A stretch of 32,041 nucleotides of DNA from Methanocella sp. (GCF_035506375.1 NZ_DATJPM010000084.1:1-32041); one strand, 5' to 3'; counted from the stretch's first letter, positions 16,104 through 24,281 are shown. Program-made: numbers and translations. The notes: generated from the letters alone by a model not told the origin.

Positions 16104-16577
16104 ATGAGAGCCGGATTATTGAGCGATGATACGGGTGTAACCTCAATCGTGGAATATATCGTGACCTTCATAATCGCATCTATATTGTTCTCGATCGTGC
16201 TGCTCATGGCCAATAGCATGTTCATCGATGGGCCCCAGCGGACGGTGTCAAAAGTCCAGTTTACGGACATTGGCAATGACCTGACCGCCAAGGTCGTGGA
16301 CACATATCTCATCGCCCCCGAACCCGGCGAATATTCCACGACGTTCGACGTTTCCACGACGTTCGACATGCCTCTGACCGTGGCCAGCAATTCCTATATG
16401 GCCGACATCGGTAGCGGTAATAATCCGAACCAGGATGACAGGGAGATCGACGTTTATTCGCCTTCCAATGGCGTGTCCATTAACATGACGCTGAATGGCA
16501 TCAGTTCCACCATACCGGTAAATGGCAGCACGTCCAGCCTCAGCGGCACCCATCGGATATACTATCAACGCAAATAG
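16104..16577 (+). CDS. Pilin-like tripartite membrane protein 2
   Basis: 157 residues. Leader MRAGLLSDDTG, then VTSIVEYIVTFIIASILFSIVLLMA (about 12-36), a pilin-type hydrophobic helix with Glu at the sixth position after Gly. An extracytoplasmic beta-rich domain with three or more sequons follows. AGGTG (16093-16097) serves as ribosome binding site. At its 3' end lies a 14-base direct repeat spaced by 22 bases (16555-16590), so the last codons and the start of the next spacer look like a small tandem duplication. Confidence 0.75.
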   Translation: MRAGLLSDDTGVTSIVEYIVTFIIASILFSIVLLMANSMFIDGPQRTVSKVQFTDIGNDLTAKVVDTYLIAPEPGEYSTTFDVSTTFDMPLTVASNSYMADIGSGNNPNQDDREIDVYSPSNGVSINMTLNGISSTIPVNGSTSSLSGTHRIYYQRK

Positions 16578-16621
16578 GATATACTATCAAGTTTCAAAGC
16601 ATAGAAGGGATGAGGAGATCT

Positions 16622-17398
16622 ATGAAACGGGTGTTCATCGAGGATGAGGCAGTCTCAGAGACACTGGGCTATATTCTTATATTCGGGATAGTGCTTACCT
16701 GCATTGCATTTATCCTGCTGGTCGGGAACAGTATGCTCGACACCGCAAAAAGCCAGAACAATTTTAAGAGCATGGAACAGGGACTGACCGTGCTGAGCAG
16801 TGATATGAAGCAGGTGGCACTGGAAGGGACGCCCGTGAAGACGACACGGATCCATATGGAAGGCGGATCTATCGCGAATTATAATGCCTCGAATGAGCTC
16901 ATTGTCAAGTTCAACGGGGTTACGGAATATGATAATTATACGGGCAATATCACGTTCCAGTCAAGTACGGACCCCAGCATTATTTCCATTGAGAACGGCG
17001 GCCTCTGGGAGATGACAAATATAAATAGCAGCGATATTGTCGTATTAAAGCCTCGTATTTACTACATCCCCCAGACAAAAACGCTAATAATGAATGTCAT
17101 AAGGCTGGGGGGAAATATGTCTGCGATAGGCGGATCAGCCACCGTCGATATAAATCTACAATATAGCACGACTAACGTTTACAGTTATTCCGTTCCAGCT
17201 GGAAGCATGACCATTACGTTCAATACTGCTTATCCGCGGGCATGGTCCAGATTCCTGATTGATGATAACGTCCTCGCCCCGGCAGGAGCGACAACGCTTA
17301 CTGCGCTTGACAACAATAGCTTTACTGTGAACGTTAATCAGCCGCAGGTATCCAATTTGATAATCAGTGAACATTGGATTAACGCGTCAATCGGATAG
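16622..17398 (+). CDS. Pilin-like protein 3 (type IV pilin N-terminal signature)
   Basis: 258 residues. The N terminus EDEAVSETLGYILIFGIVL is the clearest type IV pilin/archaellin-like signature in the cluster: a charged leader, Ala-Val-Ser-Glu-Thr and a long hydrophobic helix (about 13-36). A large extracytoplasmic beta-rich domain follows with many sequons. ATG 16622 is chosen behind GAGGAG (16612-16617); ATG 16610, four codons upstream, is the alternative. It is the last gene of the plus-strand run and converges on the two minus-strand pilin-like genes with an 18-base spacer. Confidence 0.8.
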   Translation: MKRVFIEDEAVSETLGYILIFGIVLTCIAFILLVGNSMLDTAKSQNNFKSMEQGLTVLSSDMKQVALEGTPVKTTRIHMEGGSIANYNASNELIVKFNGVTEYDNYTGNITFQSSTDPSIISIENGGLWEMTNINSSDIVVLKPRIYYIPQTKTLIMNVIRLGGNMSAIGGSATVDINLQYSTTNVYSYSVPAGSMTITFNTAYPRAWSRFLIDDNVLAPAGATTLTALDNNSFTVNVNQPQVSNLIISEHWINASIG

Positions 17399-17416
17399 CC
17401 TTGTAAATAAAAACCA

Positions 17417-17956
17417 TCACAGGTACCAGCAAATGAGCTTGACCTCGATGGTCTCGGGCTGATGTCGGGTAGCGTTGATGGTTTTCCAGAAGCTCGATCC
17501 GGTGGAAATATCATTATCGTTCAGAGTCACGAGCCGCGTCGCGACCACCGAATTATCCGTTGGTATGCCGTGGTAGATAACCGTACTACTGTTCAAGGCA
17601 GTTGAATTGTTATAAACGAATATGAGGTTATACTCGACCTGGTCAGGGAGCATTTTTTTTTCCGAAATATTATTGTCGAGACAGGTCATCATGGCCTCCC
17701 CCGGCGCCCCATTCCATCCGGCCACATACGTTTTAAGAGGTTGTATCGTGCTCCAGCTATCGTTATCGTTCCTGTCCAGGACCACCAGCGTATCGCTCGC
17801 TTTCTCGTATAATTTCATGTCTATGGCGCGCTCAGTCTGGGGAACGATGATGGAGTTCGATTGTAATATAAACAAGAGGACACTCAGAAGTATAAAGGAT
17901 GCCACGATGCCCTCAATAGTATAAATTTGGCCTCGACTATCATCCTGCAAGCGCAT
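17417..17956 (-). CDS. Pilin-like tripartite membrane protein 4
   Basis: 179 residues with the leader RLQDDSRGQ followed by IYTIEGIVASFILLSVLLFIL (about 10-30). The Arg-Gly|Gln junction with a nearby Glu strongly resembles archaeal prepilin peptidase sites. The C-terminal part is an extracytoplasmic domain with sequons and a final Cys-containing strand. The start overlaps the end of the upstream pilin-like gene by 17 bases, so the two are translationally coupled. From memory, RGQIYTxEG proteins are typical of haloarchaeal pilus-associated DUF clusters; I could not verify this here. Confidence 0.8.
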   Translation of the reverse strand: MRLQDDSRGQIYTIEGIVASFILLSVLLFILQSNSIIVPQTERAIDMKLYEKASDTLVVLDRNDNDSWSTIQPLKTYVAGWNGAPGEAMMTCLDNNISEKKMLPDQVEYNLIFVYNNSTALNSSTVIYHGIPTDNSVVATRLVTLNDNDISTGSSFWKTINATRHQPETIEVKLICWYL

Positions 17957-18938
17957 CGGACCACACCTCCAGTCTCATGGTTGCCGGGTAACATATACTT
18001 TTCAATGGGTACTTCTTATCGTGGAAATAGTTGAAGGATACGCCGGTGCTGCTATCCTGGAACATCGAGCCCGTCCCTGAGATCTCAATGTATTTATTCA
18101 GGACCAGGCCATTAACATCCGAGTAGAAGGCGCTGGGAGCGATCACCAGCTCCACTATGTCATTGCTATTGATGGAAAATGTCGATGATGGGTAGTACAC
18201 ACCATTCACATAGTAAAAGTAATCGGTCCCATATATCCATGTGGAAATATAATTCGCGCCATTGGACGACCATAATACGTTATTGATGGTGCCCGACGTG
18301 TTAAATATCCTGATCGTCAGGTTACCGGTAATCGATGAGTAGGTTATGTTCGTCAGATTGACGTTAAATAACGAGCCCCTGTTGACCTGGTCATTACCCA
18401 TATCCAGGCACATCTCTTTACCCTTATCCACCAGGACACTCCTCTCGATGGACTCGACGTTGGTCGTGCTCCGCATAGGCCAGGACGACGTATTCACCAG
18501 TTCTGTGCCGGTGCCATTCATTTTTATCGAAACGCTGACGTCGTATTCTATTGATCCATGAAGCCCCATATGGTCACGGACAATGGTATAATTAGAGCTA
18601 TTAGCGAGAATTTCGTTGAGACAGTCGATCTTAGATTGCGATAGTACGTTCGGATGCTCCTTATCGTCCGCCAACCCGATCCTGGATAAAAGGCCGATGT
18701 TATCCTCCCAGTCCGTGCCGTTGACACTGCCCTGGCTATACCATCCAGGATCCTCAACGAGTATGGCGCTCGTGCGATATGCGACCGAACTGAGATCGAT
18801 CGCGCCTGGCTGGTATGGTGTGAACAGGCCGGGTATAAAGGTCACCGCATATATGAACGTCAGGAGAAAAACGGCGACCCCAAAGAGGAAGTCCAAGTTT
18901 ATCTGGCCACTGTCGTCCATCAATGCCTTCGATGCCAT
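17940..18938 (-). CDS. Pilin-like tripartite membrane protein 5 (large)
   Basis: 332 residues with leader MASKALMDDSGQ, then INLDFLFGVAVFLLTFIYAVTF (about 13-34), and a large extracytoplasmic domain rich in sequons (NSSNYT, NLTNITYSS and others). It shares the DDSGQ leader with pilin-like proteins 1 and 4. ATG 18938 is chosen because GGGTGAGG lies immediately upstream (18942-18949); an in-frame GTG at 18947 sits inside that site. A minus-strand TATA box (GTATAAAAG on the plus strand, about 18988-18996) is well placed. It is first in a two-gene minus-strand operon. Confidence 0.8.
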   Translation of the reverse strand: MASKALMDDSGQINLDFLFGVAVFLLTFIYAVTFIPGLFTPYQPGAIDLSSVAYRTSAILVEDPGWYSQGSVNGTDWEDNIGLLSRIGLADDKEHPNVLSQSKIDCLNEILANSSNYTIVRDHMGLHGSIEYDVSVSIKMNGTGTELVNTSSWPMRSTTNVESIERSVLVDKGKEMCLDMGNDQVNRGSLFNVNLTNITYSSITGNLTIRIFNTSGTINNVLWSSNGANYISTWIYGTDYFYYVNGVYYPSSTFSINSNDIVELVIAPSAFYSDVNGLVLNKYIEISGTGSMFQDSSTGVSFNYFHDKKYPLKSICYPATMRLEVWSDALAG

Positions 18939-19108
18939 AATCCTCACCCGGGGCGCTCAACCGATATCTATTGACTTTATTTTTTAAGTATAAAAGGGCT
19001 TTCCTTGTAACAGAAATTATTTGGTATACAATTTGTAAATAGACAATAATTTCTAGGTATTTACCATTTATCTACAAAAAACTATAAAAAATTATGCAGA
19101 TGTTTTTA

Positions 19109-19494
19109 ATTATTAATGCTGTGTTGAATATGCCCTTTTAAGTCTCAGAGTGTTCGAAGGCACTATTTTTCACCACAAAGACACGATGGCACGGAGGCTC
19201 ACAAAGTCTTTTTTATAATTAAGAGACAAAGGGCACAGAGCCGCTTTTTGAACTTTTAAGATACAAAGGATACGAAGGCACAATGATAAAAAGTGCTCGC
19301 ATGTTCATTCCACTGTGCCCCCGTATCCTTCGTATCCTGATCGCCAATGAACCGGCTTTGTGTACTTTGTAACTTAATTTAAAAAGAAAACTTTGTGAGC
19401 CTCCGTGCTCTTCGTGCCTTTGTGGTGAAAAATAGTGCCCTCCGTGCCCTTAAAAACTTAAAATACGGGAGAATTTCAACACAGCAATTATTAA
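19109..19494. repeat. Palindromic element copy 3 with likely target-site duplication
   Basis: Element 19117-19486 (370 bases) begins TGCTGTGTTGAA and ends TTCAACACAGCA, perfect 12-base terminal inverted repeats. It is bracketed by the direct repeat ATTATTAA (19109-19116 and 19487-19494), as expected after transposition with an 8-base target duplication. Its core (19165-19433) matches copies 1 and 2 but in reverse orientation. The left shoulder TTGAATATGCCCTTTTAAGTCTC is shared with copy 1. No open frame of note. The rest of the gap 18939-19743 is AT-rich and shows a pilin promoter near 18990 but nothing else I could interpret. Confidence 0.8.
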
Positions 19495-19743
19495 GGCTCA
19501 ATAAATGGTTGTCCATTTCTTTATAGCGATTATAGCTTTTGAGGCGATGATCTCTCGGGAACAGTGCGTGCTCGGAGACCCACCGGACGCCTTATTTACT
19601 GACATAACTTTCTGTCGGGAAACAACTTTAAAGCCCCCTTCAAGCGCTAGATAGGCTGACTTGCTCCACAATAAAAACCAGAAGAAACATTATTAGGCCT
19701 ATTAATATAGTTTAATTTTGTGGATTAAAAGCGGAAATCGGAG

Positions 19744-20829
19744 CTACTTCTGGATGATGACGGTGAGCACGTCGCCGTCCTCGAGGCCGTGGTCGAGGCC
19801 CACGCGCTGGCCCGCGTGCTTGGCCGAGTCGCCCCAGACCCGGGCGTAGCGGAACTTGCGCCTGAAGTCCTTGTGGAGCCGGTCGCACACGTCGCCGACC
19901 GTACTGCCTTCCCGCATGATGAGGGGCACGTCCATGTCCGCCGCCTCGCCCTGCGGCTTCAGGTAGATGTTGATGAAGCCCAGGCGGTCGTAGATCTCAT
20001 CGCGCAGCGCATCCAGGCCGGACTCCATGTCCGCCGATATCTTGAGAGCCTCCCCGGGGAAGGATTTCATGTGCTCCTTATCCACCAGGTCGATCTTGTT
20101 TATGATGGTGATGGCCGGAATGTAGACCCGATTGCCCCTGACGACGTCTATAAGCTGGTCCGCCGTGATATCCTCGCGGATGTTCACGAGGGCGTTATGC
20201 ATCTTATACTCGCCCAGGATGGTCTTGATGGTCTCGTGGTCGATGCTCAGCTCCACGGTCGAGGTGATCGTGACGCCGCCCTTGATGAGCTTAGTGATGG
20301 TGATATCGGGAGGGCGCTGGTTTATGCGTATGCCCGCGTCGTAGAGCTCATCCTCTAAGACTTTTAGCTGCTGGTAGTTGAAGACGTCGATGATCATTAA
20401 AATGAGGTCGCAGCCGCGGATGACCGATATGACCTCCCGGCCCCGGCCACGGCCGGCCGAGGCACCCTTGACGAGGCCGGGCAGGTCGAGTATCTGAATT
20501 TTCGCCTGCTTATACTCCATGATGCCCGGGATGACGTCGAGCGTTGTAAAGTCATAGGAGCCGACCTCGGAGTGGGCGTCGGTTAATTTGTTAATGAGCG
20601 TGGACTTGCCCACAGAGGGAAAGCCGACCAGAGTCACCGTCGCGTCGCCGCTCTTCTTGACGCTGTAGCCTTCGGTGCCCCCTTTGGAGGATATGGCCTT
20701 TTTGATAAGGTCGTCCTTGAGCCTTGCCATCTTGGCCTTGAGCCGGCCCAGGTGGTGCTCGGTGGCCTTGTTCTTCTGGGTCTTATCCATCTCTTCCTGG
20801 ATGGCCCGTATTTCTTCTTCGAGTGTCAT
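19744..20829 (-). CDS. Drg-type Obg-family GTPase with TGS domain
   Basis: 361 residues. A basic helical N terminus is followed by a G domain with G1 GFPSVGKST (69-77), G3 DLPG (about 117) in ILDLPGLVKGASAGRGRG, and G4 NKID (about 248), and ends in a TGS domain (about 290-361) whose last strand is GDVLTVIIQK. This is the archaeal/eukaryotic Drg family, translation-associated GTPases that bind ribosomes. Start ATG 20829. It is followed on the same strand by repeat DNA and preceded by tRNA-His. Confidence 0.93.
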   Translation of the reverse strand: MTLEEEIRAIQEEMDKTQKNKATEHHLGRLKAKMARLKDDLIKKAISSKGGTEGYSVKKSGDATVTLVGFPSVGKSTLINKLTDAHSEVGSYDFTTLDVIPGIMEYKQAKIQILDLPGLVKGASAGRGRGREVISVIRGCDLILMIIDVFNYQQLKVLEDELYDAGIRINQRPPDITITKLIKGGVTITSTVELSIDHETIKTILGEYKMHNALVNIREDITADQLIDVVRGNRVYIPAITIINKIDLVDKEHMKSFPGEALKISADMESGLDALRDEIYDRLGFINIYLKPQGEAADMDVPLIMREGSTVGDVCDRLHKDFRRKFRYARVWGDSAKHAGQRVGLDHGLEDGDVLTVIIQK

Positions 20830-20873
20830 CTGCTACCTTTGAACGTCGGGTAAAAACTATTGCTAAAAGACAG

Positions 20874-20946
20874 GGCCGGGACCGGGATTCGAACCCGGCT
20901 CCAAGGATCCACAGTCCCAGAGGATTGCCAACTACCCCATCCCGGC
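20874..20946 (-). tRNA. tRNA-His (anticodon GTG)
   Basis: Read on the minus strand, a 7-bp acceptor stem GCCGGGA/TCCCGGC, an anticodon loop CTGTGGA with anticodon GTG, a T arm with GGTTCGAAT and the discriminator C73 give tRNA-His. The base before G1 is A, so the G-1 required by histidyl-tRNA synthetase is not encoded at this position and must be added after transcription. CCA is not encoded. The 27:43 pair of the anticodon stem is a T-T mismatch, the other four pairs are good. Confidence 0.92.
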
Positions 20947-20972
20947 TGATGCAACTTCAATAGCTGCATTCA

Positions 20973-20980
20973 TATAAATA
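20973..20980 (-). promoter_or_regulatory. TATA box of tRNA-His
   Basis: TATAAATA (plus-strand reading) about 27-34 bases upstream of the first tRNA base, the expected distance for an archaeal promoter. Confidence 0.55.
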
Positions 20981-21090
20981 AAGCTTATGGTTATCCATAA
21001 TCCAAAAAGCGTTACTTCACGATCGTCTCTTTGAGCGTATCGGCGCCGCCCTGCTAAATTTCCTCCAAACATTATACGCCGGCTCTAAGT

Positions 21091-21137
21091 ATTTTTCAGC
21101 CACGAAGCGACTAAAAGCGGTCCTGAAGTGACTCAAA
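21091..21137. repeat. CGAAG-type interspersed repeat arm
   Basis: TTTTTCAGCCACGAAGCGAC followed by AAAAGCGGTCCTGAAGTGACTC, matching the left arm at 29951-30003 and the inverse of 539-588. A single arm, located downstream of the beta-propeller regulator gene. Confidence 0.65.
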
Positions 21138-21166
21138 GATATGTAAATTAAAAAATAATGTGTGAC

Positions 21167-23365
21167 TTAGCAATCGCCCATTTTGCCAATGAACGCGGAA
21201 ATCTTATACCTGTATTCGTCCTTGATGAAGTAAGAAGTCCGCCCTTCGGCCGCCGGGTCATTGGTCACGATGCCCCGGTCCATGAGCTCTCTCATGTATC
21301 GGTTCGTGGCGCTGTCGCCGAGGTTTAGCTTTTTAGATAATTCCCTGTTCGACATGCCGGGGTTTTCTGCCAGGGCACAGAGCGCCCGCCTCATGGACTC
21401 GCGCTTCATCAGGGATATTAAATACCTCTCCTCGGGCTTATATGAGCCCCCGTTGGTGAAGTAGCGTACGTGCTTGCCGTCCGCTTTAAAAGATATAATG
21501 CGATGGTTGATGCCCAGGATAAGCAGATGATAGCGGACCGTGCCGATGTTCATGCGCAGCCCCTTCGAGATATCGTAGAGGCCGGAACCGGGATTATCGG
21601 CTATATATTTTAAGACGACGTTGCGGTTCTCGTTGCCGTTGATCCTGCCCCGGGCGCGGGTGACGGCGCCGGCCATGAAGAAGCGGATGAATAAATAAAT
21701 GGCCGCCGTAAGGACCAGGCCGGCCGCCAGGTTGATTTTCGTGGCAGAGAGCCTGCCGTCGTCGGTGCCGTAATAGATTGTGCCATTTACCTCCTTCATG
21801 TCCGTGACCCTTGAGCCGGTGGGCTTAGCCCAGAGCAGGTTGCCGTCCTTATCCAGCGCATAGATGCCGCCCGAGTAGGCTGCCTTCGCCTGGCCGTAGA
21901 AAGTGGGCACCTCGTAGTTGATGGTCCACATGCTCACGTAGGTGATGTTATTCCCTGGCATGAGCTCGATATCCGTCCAGCTTCCGATGGCCTTCGTGCC
22001 ATTCGGCACGTTATTATTCTTGTACCAGCCTTCGGGCTTGACCTTATTCTCGTTGGCCGCGTAGCTCAGGTCAAGGTACGGCGGCATGACCAGGCCGATG
22101 TTAGAGGCGTTGAGGGCGACCCGATGCGGGAACAGGGGGAGTGTCGTATCCCAGAGCGACCCGTCCGTGGTAATATCCGTTGCCCTGACGGCGTACGTAT
22201 CCAGCTGGCTGAGGTTACGATAGTTCTTCCAGCTGCCGCCGGCCTGGGTCAGGATGAACTCGACGGTGCCCGGGTCCTTGTAGTAGTCGGCATTCAGCGT
22301 GTCGTTCACGCCGGGAGGCGTGACCCGCAACATCTGGTAGTATATGCCGTTCGATAAGCCCTTGATGTCGCTAATGTAAGATTCGTAGTGCTTGACGCCG
22401 GTCACTTCGGTGCCGTCCGGCCGGATCATGGTCATGTAGGAGCCGTTAAAGTCGCCCTGCTGGTCGCTCCCTAAGTTATCGTGGCGTAAATACAGGTTCC
22501 CGTGGCTATCGAATGTCGTATCGAAGTCCGGCCAGGTGTACTCGTCCGGGTACTCTTTCACCCAGAGCTTGTTGCCATTGGAGTCCAGCGCCATTACACC
22601 GTTCCCCATTATGCCGCTGCTTAGCCACACGTAGAGCGTACCATTATTGTAATACGGCTGCTCGACGTTTATGCCGGACAGGAAGCTGACGTTATACTCG
22701 CCGGAGCTGTGGCTCCAGCGCATGGACCCGTTCCGGTCGTAGGACTCGATGGTGCCGTTATCCTTCGAATAAATGTACATGTTACCGGCATCGTCTATCG
22801 TGGCCGGCTCCGTCACACCGTAGATGTTTAATAGCACAGTGCCGTTCGAGTCCAGGATGATCTGGTTCCGGTAGTGGTGAATGTATATCCTGTCGTCCTT
22901 GACCAGCAGCCCGGGCGGGGAGAACGTGTATTGGCCCAGGCCGAACGTGAGCGGCGCTATCCACCGGGCGCTACCGTCGGGGCCGATGGCGAGAAGCTCG
23001 CCTTTCTCGGGCTGATTGCCGGGGCCGACTACGATGTAGAAGTCCCCGCTGTCGGCAGCAGCGGCCATGCCGGTCCATTTCTCACAATTCGTGTTGATAT
23101 TGTACTTATCAGGGATAGGCAGGGTCCAGATGACCTTACCGTCCTGGCCAATAGCATAGATGGAGCTTCCGTCCACCGTATACAGCACGCCGTTGCCCGG
23201 CGTGTACATGTTATCGTAGACCCAGAAGCCGGTATGGGCCACGGGGCCCGAAATGGCCCACTGGTCCGAGACGCCGGTCCCTCCCAGTATGGCCAGGCAG
23301 AGCATGAAGGCTAGAATGATGACCAGTATTGCAAGGGTCGCCTCGAATAGCTCGCTCTTCTTCAT
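21167..23365 (-). CDS. Membrane-spanning regulator: extracellular PQQ-like beta-propeller plus cytoplasmic winged helices
   Basis: 732 residues. TM1 is near residues 8-30. Residues about 45-540 are repeats of PQQ-like propeller blades (for example AIGQDGKVIWTLPIP, AIGPDGSARWIAPL, ALDSNGNKLWVKEYP, ALDKDGNLLWAKPTG) with many sequons. TM2 (about 546-566) is followed by a 166-residue cytoplasmic part with two winged-helix units: about 580-640 (NPGSGLYDISKGLRMNIGTVRYHL) and about 655-715 (NPGMSNRELSKKLNLGDSATNRYMREL). The layout implies that an outside signal is passed straight to DNA binding. ATG 23365 has GGTGAT (23370-23375) and a TATA box (23397-23405). It is divergent from the TrmB-type gene with a 109-base spacer. 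Confidence 0.87.
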   Translation of the reverse strand: MKKSELFEATLAILVIILAFMLCLAILGGTGVSDQWAISGPVAHTGFWVYDNMYTPGNGVLYTVDGSSIYAIGQDGKVIWTLPIPDKYNINTNCEKWTGMAAAADSGDFYIVVGPGNQPEKGELLAIGPDGSARWIAPLTFGLGQYTFSPPGLLVKDDRIYIHHYRNQIILDSNGTVLLNIYGVTEPATIDDAGNMYIYSKDNGTIESYDRNGSMRWSHSSGEYNVSFLSGINVEQPYYNNGTLYVWLSSGIMGNGVMALDSNGNKLWVKEYPDEYTWPDFDTTFDSHGNLYLRHDNLGSDQQGDFNGSYMTMIRPDGTEVTGVKHYESYISDIKGLSNGIYYQMLRVTPPGVNDTLNADYYKDPGTVEFILTQAGGSWKNYRNLSQLDTYAVRATDITTDGSLWDTTLPLFPHRVALNASNIGLVMPPYLDLSYAANENKVKPEGWYKNNNVPNGTKAIGSWTDIELMPGNNITYVSMWTINYEVPTFYGQAKAAYSGGIYALDKDGNLLWAKPTGSRVTDMKEVNGTIYYGTDDGRLSATKINLAAGLVLTAAIYLFIRFFMAGAVTRARGRINGNENRNVVLKYIADNPGSGLYDISKGLRMNIGTVRYHLLILGINHRIISFKADGKHVRYFTNGGSYKPEERYLISLMKRESMRRALCALAENPGMSNRELSKKLNLGDSATNRYMRELMDRGIVTNDPAAEGRTSYFIKDEYRYKISAFIGKMGDC

Positions 23366-23396
23366 CCTATCACCGATAATGACAATCGGAAATAGC

Positions 23397-23405
23397 TTAA
23401 ATATA
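23397..23405 (-). promoter_or_regulatory. TATA box of the beta-propeller regulator gene
   Basis: TTAAATATA (plus-strand reading), 32-40 bases before the minus-strand start; it predicts a leader of roughly ten bases that contains the GGTGAT site. Confidence 0.45.
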
Positions 23406-23452
23406 GCTTATCTCACGTGCTGCGAAACTGGGAAAGGTTTAAGAGTACTCAG

Positions 23453-23474
23453 AGTAGTATCATTATAAACTACT
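23453..23474. promoter_or_regulatory. Operator 1: GTAGT-N10-ACTAC dyad at the TrmB-type start codon
   Basis: AGTAGT and ACTACT are 6-base inverted arms around a 10-base spacer, and the right arm ends directly against ATG 23475. The position overlaps the expected transcription start, the place for autorepression. Identical architecture recurs at 24277, 24382 and 24437. Confidence 0.7.
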
Positions 23475-24281
23475 ATGAACACGATACCCGGTGACCTCAT
23501 CGAATCGCTGAAGACGCTCGGGCTTACCGAGTACGAGGCCAAGGTCTATTCGGCGCTCGTCCTCTTCGAAAGGAGCGAGGTCAAGCCGATCTACGAATTC
23601 CTGAACGCTCCCAAGCCCAGCGTATACCAGAGCCTGAAGACCCTGATGGACAAGGGCCTGGTGCAGGTGGTGAACGCGAAGCCCGCCATTTACCGGGCGA
23701 CGCCGCCGCAGATTGCCCTGAAGCACATGATGGACGTCCACCGGAAAGCAGAAGAGAACGCTTTATTGGAACTGGAAGAGCTGGAGAAGAGCCGGGTAAA
23801 GCAGGAAACGACCGACGCGATCTGGACGGTCTACGGGGACAGGAACATCGATTATGGCATCGAGGAGCTACTGGTAAAGGCGAAAAAGTCCCTGAAGATC
23901 CTGATGCCGCAGGACCGCCTCCGATATCTGGAATTGCTCCGCGGGAAGAGCGTGGCCGTGGAGCTGCTGGTCTTTTCCGACGACGCCATGATACCGGAGC
24001 GCTACGGGCTGAAGTCCGCCGTCGTCCACAACGCGATGGAGATAGACCTGGCCGATTTTACGCCCATCCTGAAGTACTTTTCCCAGGTCCCCTTAAAGGG
24101 CGACCAGGCTACGCGGTTCCTTTTTATCATGGCCGACGGGCGCGAGTTCATGTATGTGCCGCCTTTACCTGGGACGATGTCCGGCCTGGCGACGAGCAAC
24201 TCTTTTGTCATTTCCCTCGGGACAATAGTATTCGGGGCCATATGGGAGCATACGCCTGCCATCTACCCGGTAAAAAAGTAG
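23475..24281 (+). CDS. TrmB-family transcriptional regulator
   Basis: 268 residues. The N-terminal winged helix (LKTLGLTEYEAKVYSALVLF, then NAPKPSVYQSLKTLMDKGLV, about 11-72) is the TrmB/sugar-regulator type. A helical linker (about 75-115) leads into an effector domain of the phospholipase-D-like fold seen in TrmB relatives (YGDRNIDYGIEELLVKAKKS). No membrane segment. The gene is divergent from the membrane beta-propeller regulator and lies 200 bases upstream of a surface protein / ABC exporter operon. Operators 1 and 2 touch its start and stop codons, which suggests autoregulation and control of the exporter operon. Ligand unknown. Confidence 0.9.
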   Translation: MNTIPGDLIESLKTLGLTEYEAKVYSALVLFERSEVKPIYEFLNAPKPSVYQSLKTLMDKGLVQVVNAKPAIYRATPPQIALKHMMDVHRKAEENALLELEELEKSRVKQETTDAIWTVYGDRNIDYGIEELLVKAKKSLKILMPQDRLRYLELLRGKSVAVELLVFSDDAMIPERYGLKSAVVHNAMEIDLADFTPILKYFSQVPLKGDQATRFLFIMADGREFMYVPPLPGTMSGLATSNSFVISLGTIVFGAIWEHTPAIYPVKK

